From a virus, in the IMG/VR virus record IMGVR_UViG_3300025132_000304, positions 1 to 23,832 of that record: a stretch of DNA of 23,832 bases; one strand, 5' to 3'. The stretch's first letter is position 1. Every line of letters begins with the position of its first letter. The position numbers were made by a program, and so were the translations under genes. Positions 7,339-14,781 of this stretch are shown in pieces. A model generated the notes under the pieces. That model was not told the origin of the DNA. It did not search any database and was given only the letters and a program-made list of their open reading frames with translations.

Positions 7339-8213
7339 TGGCACAAAACCCAGCAGCATTTGTAGAACCAGGAGGACAAAAATTATTTGACCTGTTGATG
7401 AAAGAATTGGGTAAACCAATGGACATTGGAGCTATTTCTCCAAAGGTTGCAGGAGTTAGTCCATTAATTCAAGAAGCTCAAAAAAGAGCAGCGAGTGAAG
7501 CAGGTCTTGGATCTTTAGAATTTGATCCAAAAACAGGAGCTATTACAGGAGTTGGCCCTGGCACAGGAGTTGCATCATACGAACGTTTTTTAGATAAAGC
7601 AGAAGCGGCTGCAGGACCAGACGCTTACAAACAATACATGTCCCCTTACCAAACAGAAGTTTTAGATGCTACTCAAAGACTATTAGACGAGCAACGAGCA
7701 GCTGGAAGACCGCAGCTAGCAGCTCAGGCTATTGAAGCAGGAGCATTTGGTGGTGGTAGAGAAGGTGTTCAAAGAGCAGAATACGAAAGAGGTAGAGATA
7801 TTTCAGATGCCGGTATTATGGCAAACTTAAGACAACAAGGATTACAACAAGCGCAAAAACTGGCTCAACAAGATTTACGAAATCAAATAGGACTTGCTCA
7901 AACAGGGCAAGGACTTAGTTCAAATGTTATTTCTTCATTAGGAAATATTGGAACAGGTGCAATGACTTATGACCAATCTTTATTAGAAGCAGAGAGACAA
8001 AGAGCTTTATTAGGTCAAGAGTATCCAACATCAAGAATTCAAACAGCAACGAATATTTTTGGTTCACTAGCGTCAAACGTACCCGGTGCTCCTGCAGCTC
8101 CTATAATGTCATCTCCAGGTATTGCTGGTCTTCAAGGTGCAGCTGGAACATTTAATTTATTAGGCGGTGCTCCTGGACAAGGTATTAATTCTATGGCTCA
8201 ATTTTTTAGATAG
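7338..8213 (+). CDS. Ala/Gln-rich putative internal virion (ejection) protein
   Basis: A 291-residue protein, largely helical and poor in Cys and Trp. YMSPYQTEVLDATQRLLDEQ starts at about residue 100, followed by an AGAFGGGREGVQRAE segment and long Gln/Ala helices (LRQQGLQQAQKLAQQDL). The C-terminal third is Gly, Ala and Pro-rich and has an NLLGGAPGQG tail. Helical, Ala/Gln-rich proteins with a YMSPYQ motif occur in many marine phages next to giant internal virion proteins; T7 gp14 and P22 gp7 are functional comparisons rather than demonstrated homologues. It follows the 399-aa gene by stop-start overlap. Likely packaged in the head and released during DNA entry. Confidence 0.65.
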   Translation: MAQNPAAFVEPGGQKLFDLLMKELGKPMDIGAISPKVAGVSPLIQEAQKRAASEAGLGSLEFDPKTGAITGVGPGTGVASYERFLDKAEAAAGPDAYKQYMSPYQTEVLDATQRLLDEQRAAGRPQLAAQAIEAGAFGGGREGVQRAEYERGRDISDAGIMANLRQQGLQQAQKLAQQDLRNQIGLAQTGQGLSSNVISSLGNIGTGAMTYDQSLLEAERQRALLGQEYPTSRIQTATNIFGSLASNVPGAPAAPIMSSPGIAGLQGAAGTFNLLGGAPGQGINSMAQFFR

Positions 8214-8220
8214 GAATTAA

Positions 8221-9309
8221 ATGGCAAACATATTAAAAAGACCAATGTTTAGAAAAGGTGGTACAGCAGCAGAAAATGTTGGAATTACTTCTGGTTTAGG
8301 GGAAAGAAGAAATTTTTCTACAGGTACAACACTTGAAGATATAATGCCTAATAGACCTGAAGGAGCTAGAGGCAATGTAACTGATTATATTTTTGGACCT
8401 GATTTAGAAGAACTTTTTAAAAGTATGCCATCGTCTCCAAAAACAGAGCCAGAGATAACTATAAAAAAAGAACCTGTTATTGAAGAATCAATTATTGAAC
8501 CAAAATCAGAGGCGGAAGAATTAACAGACATATCAAAACTTACTGAAATTACAAAAGATCCTATTATGGATCCTGATTTAATGAGAATTAGAAGAGAACA
8601 AAACAAATATATTTATGACACTAATCAACCAATGAGTGAATTAAAAGAAGATAATTTAGAAGAAGTTTTATCAGAAGATAAAACTGCAACTGAAGCTGGT
8701 TATTTTACACCTACTGATGAATCTATAAAATCAGAACTAGAAGATATCTTCGCGGGGCTAGCGGCAACCACACCTGCTGATCCAACACAACTTCAAAGTT
8801 ATGCACAAGTTTTAGGTAAAGCTGGCACTATTGCTGGTGGTTTAAGAAGAGAAAGAGCTGCTAAAGATAAAGCTTTCCAACAAGAAGTGTTACTAGCTCA
8901 ACTAAAAAATCTTGATAAAAAAGAATCAGATCAATTAATAAGATATGCAAAACAATATGCGGCTCAAACTGGAATGGATGAAGGAGAAGCTATTCAATTA
9001 TTTTTAACTCGTTATTTAAAAGGTCCTTTAAAAGAAGGAACATACAAAAGATCTCTTGTAGATGAATATATAAAAGATTTAACTGATCCAACAAGTCCAA
9101 CTGGAGGCTATACAGATAGTCAAGCTATGAACATAGCTAATACCTTAGTTAAAATAAGAACAGGTGAAATATCAATGGGGGCAGATAGATTACCTGCTGG
9201 TGATGATTTTGATGAAGATTTACCTGCAGGAAGATATATTGACTATAGAGATGGAGCTATTTACACTTGGGATGGAGCAACAAAAACGCAGGTATGGCCT
9301 GACGCATAG
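8221..9309 (+). CDS. Acidic virion-cluster protein, function unknown
   Basis: A 362-residue protein whose N-terminus, MANILKRPMFRKGG, shares an (F/Y)-x-x-G-G motif with two other virion-block proteins. Residues 60-170 are rich in Glu, Pro and Ile and look disordered (KTEPEITIKKEPVIEESII). Residues of about 175-300 are helical (LAATTPADPTQLQSYAQVLGKAGTIAGGL, then a Lys-rich QQEVLLAQLKNL helix). The C-terminus has a compact RYIDYRDGAIYTWDGATKTQVW module, which suggests a small β-domain. AGGA in the previous stop region (8212-8215) acts as its ribosome site. Flanked by putative ejection proteins, it is probably a virion component. Confidence 0.6.
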   Translation: MANILKRPMFRKGGTAAENVGITSGLGERRNFSTGTTLEDIMPNRPEGARGNVTDYIFGPDLEELFKSMPSSPKTEPEITIKKEPVIEESIIEPKSEAEELTDISKLTEITKDPIMDPDLMRIRREQNKYIYDTNQPMSELKEDNLEEVLSEDKTATEAGYFTPTDESIKSELEDIFAGLAATTPADPTQLQSYAQVLGKAGTIAGGLRRERAAKDKAFQQEVLLAQLKNLDKKESDQLIRYAKQYAAQTGMDEGEAIQLFLTRYLKGPLKEGTYKRSLVDEYIKDLTDPTSPTGGYTDSQAMNIANTLVKIRTGEISMGADRLPAGDDFDEDLPAGRYIDYRDGAIYTWDGATKTQVWPDA

Positions 9310-9313
9310 GAGG
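9308..9313 (+). promoter_or_regulatory. Perfect Shine-Dalgarno AGGAGG for a GTG start
   Basis: AGGAGG overlaps the TAG stop (9307-9309) of the preceding gene and lies four bases before the GTG at 9318. It is the strongest ribosome site in the virion block and decides the start of the 1335-aa gene, which has no ATG nearby in frame. The strong site probably compensates for the weaker start codon. Confidence 0.75.
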
Positions 9314-9317
9314 GCAC

Positions 9318-12300
9318 GTGGCTGATAAAGACGATAAATTTGATACTATATTTGGAAGTCAAACAGTAGATGCTTTTGTTCCTTTTTTAGGATCTCAAGA
9401 AAAAGTAGCGAGAAGAATAAAAGAAAGATTAGAAGGTGTACCTGAAAAAGATCTTACCGAAATAGGATATGTAGATCCTTATACAAGCATTGCATCCGGT
9501 GTTATAGATGGACTTATTAAAATACCTTATGGAGTAGTTAGTTTAAGCGCTGAAATAGCAGACGCTTTGAGAGAAGAAAATGTTCCAATAGATAAAAGTT
9601 ATGTTGGTCGGCTAGAAAAATATTTTGATAATTCTGTATTAGGTAAAATACAACAAGGTAATGAAGATATTGTAAAAGAAAGTGCTATTGGAAAATTAAC
9701 TTCGGCTTTTACTCAATTGTATTCATTAGGTAGATTAGGTGCTAGCGCAACTGTAAAAGCTGCTACAAAAGCAAAAAAAATTTACAATAAATATGCTACG
9801 GCAGCTAAAGCTAACAAAGTAGCTAGAGCAGGTGGTAATGTAACCAAAGCTGGAATTAGAGCAAAAGATTTAAACAAACTAACTGGATTACAAAATTTTG
9901 CAGCTATAACTATTGGTGGTGCAAGTGGTACAGCAATGATTGCTGATATAGAAGGTGTTGGTACTTTTGGTGATGTATTAGGTGGTCCTTCTGCTTTAGA
10001 TAGAGAAGAAAGAAAAACTACAGAAGACGAGTCAGCAAGAAGACTTTGGAATAGATTAAAATTTGGTGTTGAAGGTGCGGCTGTTTCTGTTCCTATAGCT
10101 TATGGAATAAATACAGTTGCGAAAAGAATCGCTAATGCAGGAAAAAATTTAAAATATAGTGACGATCAATTAGATCAATGGATCAACAAATATATTGTAG
10201 AACCATTTGCTCCTAGCGGAAAAAAATCTCAAGTTTTGTTTGAAGGAGTAAAAAGAGTAGAAGGTGAAATGTCTGCTGGTCAAGTGACGGCTAAGGATTT
10301 AATTATGGATATTGATCAAACTCTTTACAAGATAGCAAAAGAATCTGGTATTTCAAATAATAATCCTGCAGTTAAAAGATTAGTTGGAAGATTAGATGAA
10401 TTACTAACTTCAACAGATGATATTATATCTAAAGGTAAAGTAACTTTTCCAGGTTTTAAACCAGAAAAGATAACAGAGTTTAATAAATTTTTAGATGAAA
10501 TAGGTGTTTCTAACAAACAAGGTGAAGAACTTATAAAAGAAATGTTTAAAGTTAGAAAAAAATTTAATACTTTTAAAAATTCTTTACTTCAAGGTGGAAA
10601 TATAAATGCTGCTAACAAAGAATTTATGGACATTATGTCGGAAAGAATGAGAAACATATTTACTTCAGAATATAAAATTTTTGAAGGTAAAAGTATTTTA
10701 CCTTTTTTAAATTACAAACCTACGGAATCAGCTATTAATGGAGTAAAAGCTGTGTTTGATAAATATGCAAAACAAAATGGTATAAAGTTATCTCCTCAAG
10801 ATTTGGATGATATTATCACTGACGTAACGAATAATGTAAAGATGAACCCTCTTACAAAGACTCCAGAGTTTCCTATGACTGTATTGAGTGTTCTAGATGA
10901 TAATGCAACTCAAATTATAAATATTGCAGACAATATTAAAGGTGGTCAATTTAAACCAACTACCTTAATACAAGCTCAAGATGATTTAAGAGCATTTAAT
11001 AAATTTTTTGGACAAAAAAGAGATTTAAGAAATACTATTATAAATACAATGTCTGATTTGGCTGCTTTAACTGCTAAAGATAAATTTTATAATAATATAT
11101 ATAAACAATCACAAGCTTTAATAGATGCTGGCGAAAGAGCAATTGTTTATCCTACACGTACCGAAGCAATTAGAAATTTAAGAAATCAAAATATTATTGC
11201 AGATAAACAAGGATTGCAGTTAAAATCTCCTTTAGGAGAATCTACATATACTAATCCTTTAAATGGACAATTTACATCTCAAGAATGGAAAGACGCTTTA
11301 CAATTCAGTGAAAAAATAATGTTTGATGATTTGGCAAAATCTACAGTTTATAAAAATTTAGTTTTAATTCCTAAAGGTTTAACTCAAATATCTAAAACAA
11401 TTTTAGGACCTTTTACTCATGCTAGAAACTTTTTTACATCTTCTCAATTTGCTTTGGGAACTGGTAATTTATTTAAAGATCCTAGAAAAATAGTCAGTAA
11501 TTTTAGACGAGCGTTTAATACTATTCAACCTCAATTACTTTATCGTAACACACCAAAAGATCAGGCTTTGTATAAATTTTTATTAGAAGAACAAGTTGTA
11601 AGTTCTTCTGCAACTGCTAGAGATATTTCAGGGCTTCTTGATGATATTGGAAAAGGTGGTGATGTATATATGAGATTTTTTGGAAAATTTGGTAAGGTTT
11701 TAAAAAAATTATATGAAAAAGCAGCAGATGTATATGTAGCAGAAGATGATAATTGGAAAATATATAATTTCTTATCTGAATTTGATACATATAAAAATGC
11801 ATACAAATCTGGTTTAGATAAAGGTTTGATTAATAGAATGCCTGCAGATTTAACAATTGCTAAAGAAGCTGCAAACATTGTTAGAAACACTGTTCCAAAT
11901 TATGGATACATTGGACCTTTTGGACAAGGATCTAGACGTTTACCTTTAGGTAACTTTGTATCTTTTCCTATTGAAGTAACAAGAACTGCAGCAAACATTG
12001 CTGAACTTGGTTTAAAAGAGTATCGTAATCCAATTTTTAGAGCTGTTGGTGCTAAAAGATTATTAGGTTTTACAACTGCAATTGGAACTGCACCTGCAAT
12101 GGCGAGTGCTATGTTAGCAGGAGCTTATGGTGTAACTAAAGCTACCGCTGCTGCTGTTAGAGAATTTTTACCAAGCTTTTCAGAAGACTCTACACTTTTT
12201 GTATACAAAGATGAAAAAGGGGATATTAAATATATCGATACATCAGGCGCGATGGTGTATGATACAGTTGTTAACCCTATTCAATCTGTAGTAGCAGGTG

Positions 12301-13325
12301 TTGAAAGAGAAAGAGTTTTTGATGAGGATGACCCATTAATAAAAGGTGTTTTAAAAGGATTAGCTGGTGGTATTGGAAGATTTGTAAGTCCTTATGTAAA
12401 TGAATCTATTTACTTAAATACAATAAATAATCTGTTTGTTAGAAATGGTAGAACTGCTCAAGGTAGAAGACTTTGGAATCCAGAAGCTCCATGGGGTGAA
12501 AAGATTAAAGAAGCTGTTAAATATGCTTTAACTGAAGTTGCTCCTTTATCATACAAACAAATGGAAAGATTAAGATTAGCTGGGTTTGATTTACCTGGTC
12601 CAAGAGGAGAAAAATACGAAGTAAAAGATGAGTTAGCTGGTCTTTATGGAATGAGACCAATTAAAATAGATCCAATAAAATCTTTAAATTACAAAATTAA
12701 TGACTTTAAATCAGGAATAAGGGATACAAGAGCTTTATTTACATCGCCTGTTTTAAAAGGTGGTTTAATTAAACAAGAAGATATTATTGAAAGATATTAT
12801 GTAGCTAATCAACAAAGGTTTAAAAAATTTTTAGACATGCAAAGAAAAATAGAAGCAGCTGAAATTTTAAATGCTAAAAATGTAGATTTAATTAAGTTAT
12901 TTGGAAAGAGACAAGAAAGCAAAAACTTTGCTTTAATACAAAGAAATAAATTTTCTCCTTTTAAATTAACTAAAGACACAATTAGAGAAACAAAAAGACA
13001 AGCAGATTTGATAAACGAAAATTTTGATGATCTTCAAATACCTACCGGAATAGAAAGAAGTACACTTAACATTTTATTTAAAATGCAAAGAGAAATGTTT
13101 AGATTAAAACTAAATAAAGATTTTAATCAACAAATTAGATTAGAAGACTATTTACCTAAAAAACCAGGACAACAAACCAATGTAGCACCTTTACCATTAC
13201 AACCGATGCCAAATGTTAATCCAGGTTTAGCACAGATACCTCAAGGCGGATTGACACCTACTGAAAATGCTTTACTGTCTGATGCAGAAAAACAAATTAG
13301 ATTAAGACAAAGGGGATTAGCATAA
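9318..13325 (+). CDS. Giant internal virion protein (1335 aa), GTG start
   Basis: The largest gene in the window; its size and place match the giant ejection proteins of podoviruses (T7 gp16 type), which are packed in the head and enter the cell with the DNA. It starts at GTG. Residues 40-60 (VDPYTSIASGVIDGLIKIPYG) begin an amphipathic region. A basic helix occurs near 145-165 (KAATKAKKIYNKYATAAKAN), hydrophobic small-residue segments near 193-215 and 915-940 (LLGFTTAIGTAPAMASAM), and an AEDDNWKIYNFLSE motif near 810. The C-terminal 150 residues are Lys/Gln-rich helix with a Pro/Gln/Asn tail. I see no lysozyme, transglycosylase or protease catalytic motif. Homology to gp16 is not shown; the role is inferred from size, order and membrane-prone segments. 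Confidence 0.7.
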   Translation: MADKDDKFDTIFGSQTVDAFVPFLGSQEKVARRIKERLEGVPEKDLTEIGYVDPYTSIASGVIDGLIKIPYGVVSLSAEIADALREENVPIDKSYVGRLEKYFDNSVLGKIQQGNEDIVKESAIGKLTSAFTQLYSLGRLGASATVKAATKAKKIYNKYATAAKANKVARAGGNVTKAGIRAKDLNKLTGLQNFAAITIGGASGTAMIADIEGVGTFGDVLGGPSALDREERKTTEDESARRLWNRLKFGVEGAAVSVPIAYGINTVAKRIANAGKNLKYSDDQLDQWINKYIVEPFAPSGKKSQVLFEGVKRVEGEMSAGQVTAKDLIMDIDQTLYKIAKESGISNNNPAVKRLVGRLDELLTSTDDIISKGKVTFPGFKPEKITEFNKFLDEIGVSNKQGEELIKEMFKVRKKFNTFKNSLLQGGNINAANKEFMDIMSERMRNIFTSEYKIFEGKSILPFLNYKPTESAINGVKAVFDKYAKQNGIKLSPQDLDDIITDVTNNVKMNPLTKTPEFPMTVLSVLDDNATQIINIADNIKGGQFKPTTLIQAQDDLRAFNKFFGQKRDLRNTIINTMSDLAALTAKDKFYNNIYKQSQALIDAGERAIVYPTRTEAIRNLRNQNIIADKQGLQLKSPLGESTYTNPLNGQFTSQEWKDALQFSEKIMFDDLAKSTVYKNLVLIPKGLTQISKTILGPFTHARNFFTSSQFALGTGNLFKDPRKIVSNFRRAFNTIQPQLLYRNTPKDQALYKFLLEEQVVSSSATARDISGLLDDIGKGGDVYMRFFGKFGKVLKKLYEKAADVYVAEDDNWKIYNFLSEFDTYKNAYKSGLDKGLINRMPADLTIAKEAANIVRNTVPNYGYIGPFGQGSRRLPLGNFVSFPIEVTRTAANIAELGLKEYRNPIFRAVGAKRLLGFTTAIGTAPAMASAMLAGAYGVTKATAAAVREFLPSFSEDSTLFVYKDEKGDIKYIDTSGAMVYDTVVNPIQSVVAGVERERVFDEDDPLIKGVLKGLAGGIGRFVSPYVNESIYLNTINNLFVRNGRTAQGRRLWNPEAPWGEKIKEAVKYALTEVAPLSYKQMERLRLAGFDLPGPRGEKYEVKDELAGLYGMRPIKIDPIKSLNYKINDFKSGIRDTRALFTSPVLKGGLIKQEDIIERYYVANQQRFKKFLDMQRKIEAAEILNAKNVDLIKLFGKRQESKNFALIQRNKFSPFKLTKDTIRETKRQADLINENFDDLQIPTGIERSTLNILFKMQREMFRLKLNKDFNQQIRLEDYLPKKPGQQTNVAPLPLQPMPNVNPGLAQIPQGGLTPTENALLSDAEKQIRLRQRGLA

Positions 13326-13978
13326 TGCCAGGTATAACATCAATCAGAAGTTTCTTTAGAGGCGGTGGAATGGATATGGGTAGTGAAGAAAACCAAGCTC
13401 AAAGTGCATCTATGGCAAATAATTCTATAGGATACGCAGGAAACACCGGAGGATCTGAAGGTGGAAATGACAATAACAATACTCCAACAAATAATAATCT
13501 TGAAAATAATAGATTAAAAAATATTCAAACTATGGACAGGTTTACAAAATATAGACCTCAAGTTAATATCCCACAACAAGGTATAGGAGGCATGTTAACA
13601 AGTATGTTGGGCTTTGGTAATTTATTTGGAGCTACTAATATGTTTGGAGGTAATGATATGTTAGGAAGCGCTGCACAAAAGGTTTCTGATTTTTCAGCTG
13701 CTAAGAATAGAGATTTTTTTCAAGACGTAATAGGTTCTGGTAATATTCCCGGTTTAAACTATGGAACTGTTTCTGATATGTCAGATCAGCAATTAGAAGA
13801 TGCTTATCAAGATTATATGTCAGGTAGGCTATCTGGTGAAACAGATGCTTATGGTAATCCTTTATCTCAAGAACAAGATGATAATCCCTTAAAACAACTT
13901 TTACTTTCTCAGCAATCAACTAAACCACAAGGCGGTTTGATTGATCAATATTTAAAACAATTAAACATAACTTATTAA
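13325..13978 (+). CDS. Asn/Gly-rich virion-cluster protein (217 aa)
   Basis: This protein starts one base inside the stop of the giant gene, with AAGGGG upstream. The N-terminus, TSIRSFFRGGGMDMGSEEN, repeats the aromatic-then-Gly-Gly motif of two other block members. Residues 30-65 are a low-complexity Asn/Gly/Thr stretch that is probably disordered. The middle is Gly, Met and Phe-rich (GIGGMLTSMLGFGNLFGATN), and the C-terminal half has an acidic DMSDQQLEDAYQDYMSGRL helix and ends in DQYLKQLNITY. No enzyme motif is visible. It is likely a minor virion or assembly protein. Confidence 0.6.
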   Translation: MPGITSIRSFFRGGGMDMGSEENQAQSASMANNSIGYAGNTGGSEGGNDNNNTPTNNNLENNRLKNIQTMDRFTKYRPQVNIPQQGIGGMLTSMLGFGNLFGATNMFGGNDMLGSAAQKVSDFSAAKNRDFFQDVIGSGNIPGLNYGTVSDMSDQQLEDAYQDYMSGRLSGETDAYGNPLSQEQDDNPLKQLLLSQQSTKPQGGLIDQYLKQLNITY

Positions 13979-13979
13979 A

Positions 13980-14177
13980 ATGGTAAAAAAAGATTTAGCT
14001 TTAGAGAGAATAGACTCACATGAAAAGTTATGTCGAATTATGCAAAAACAAACTCATCAAAAAATTTCAGGAATAGAAAATGATATTAAAGAAATTAAAA
14101 ATCATATGCGTTATGCGATGACTGCTTTAGTTGGTGGTATGTTTGCTATAATAGTTATCTTAGTTGAAAAACTTTAA
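13980..14177 (+). CDS. Small coiled-coil plus C-terminal membrane protein, possible lysis component
   Basis: A 65-residue protein. Residues 5-42 are polar and helical with heptad-like hydrophobics (LERIDSHEKLCRIMQKQT, then KISGIENDIKEIKNHM). Residues 45-62 are a strong membrane segment (AMTALVGGMFAIIVILV), followed by a short EKL tail. This is the layout of XhlA-type haemolysin/holin-associated proteins and some small phage holin-like proteins: a cytosolic coiled coil with one C-terminal membrane helix. It is the last gene of the virion block, a usual place for lysis genes, but no endolysin lies in this window. It could also be a virion-membrane or superinfection protein. Its stop overlaps the stop of the opposite-strand 63-aa gene. 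Confidence 0.6.
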   Translation: MVKKDLALERIDSHEKLCRIMQKQTHQKISGIENDIKEIKNHMRYAMTALVGGMFAIIVILVEKL

Positions 14178-14365
14178 CGTCCAATACAACCAAACCAAAT
14201 ACCTGAACCATTGTTCATAACCCATCTGTTTATTTCATTATCAAAGGTAGACAAAGCTTCTCTAACCATATCGCAGTAATCATAGAAGTCCCATTTCGAA
14301 AAATCAAAATTATAGTTAATAGGGTAGAGTGTATATATTTCGTTTTGAAATACAATTATCTCCAT
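14174..14365 (-). CDS. Aromatic-rich small protein of the inverted operon (63 aa)
   Basis: This 63-residue reading frame starts ten bases inside the end of the kinase-like gene and ends four bases inside the end of the convergent 65-aa gene. It is unusually rich in Tyr, Phe and Trp (FDFSKWDFYDYCDMVREAL, and NRWVMNNGSGIWFG). I do not recognise it. The overlap with the kinase-like gene and the absence of a better alternative support it as the third gene of the operon. It could be a small partner of the kinase-like protein. The low count of charged residues argues against nucleic-acid binding. Confidence 0.5.
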   Translation of the reverse strand: MEIIVFQNEIYTLYPINYNFDFSKWDFYDYCDMVREALSTFDNEINRWVMNNGSGIWFGCIGR

Positions 14366-14781
14366 ATAGGTGGAATTTTTATTAATGATTTTTGTAACCT
14401 TTGTATAACATCTTCGTAATCATAATTTTTTATATGAATTAAAGAATCTGTAGATTTTGGTTTTTCAAACATTTGATTTGTGTCTTCATATCTTCCAGCG
14501 TCTATTGTATCCATCCAAATAACAACATCATACCCTTTTCTATATTTATCAAAAGGACATACAAATTCTATAACAGAAGGTTTATCAGCTATTTTACATA
14601 ACTTTTCCATTCTATTTACTTGTCTAATTCTACCTTCTTCTGAAAAATCCCAGTCGTGAAATATACGTCTTATTTCATCTGCATTAAAATATGCAACATC
14701 CATATTCTCTACTAATCGTTTAGCAAAAGTCGTTTTACCAGAACCAGGTAAACCAAATATTAATATTTTATTTATATCCAT
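14356..14781 (-). CDS. P-loop kinase, adenylyl-sulfate-kinase-like
   Basis: A 141-residue P-loop protein with Walker A GLPGSGKT at residues 10-17, followed by FNADEIRRIFHDWDFSEEGR at about 32-51. This matches the order of features in APS kinase (GDxxR, then DLGFSxxDR). A later EFVCPFDKYR aligns with the conserved S-P-(F/Y)-R region. APS kinases phosphorylate adenylyl sulfate to PAPS; they are usually near 180-200 residues, and this one lacks the C-terminal stretch. Given the truncation and phage context, the real substrate could be another nucleotide or a nucleic-acid end. It overlaps the SNF2 helicase gene by ten bases and the 63-aa gene by ten, so the three are one transcript on the minus strand. 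Confidence 0.75.
   Translation of the reverse strand: MDINKILIFGLPGSGKTTFAKRLVENMDVAYFNADEIRRIFHDWDFSEEGRIRQVNRMEKLCKIADKPSVIEFVCPFDKYRKGYDVVIWMDTIDAGRYEDTNQMFEKPKSTDSLIHIKNYDYEDVIQRLQKSLIKIPPIWR

Noticed and set aside
11561-11890. 109-residue minus-strand frame inside the giant virion gene
   Set aside because: It lies wholly within a strongly coding 1335-residue gene, has no ribosome site or partner genes and its product looks like antisense of helical coding sequence.
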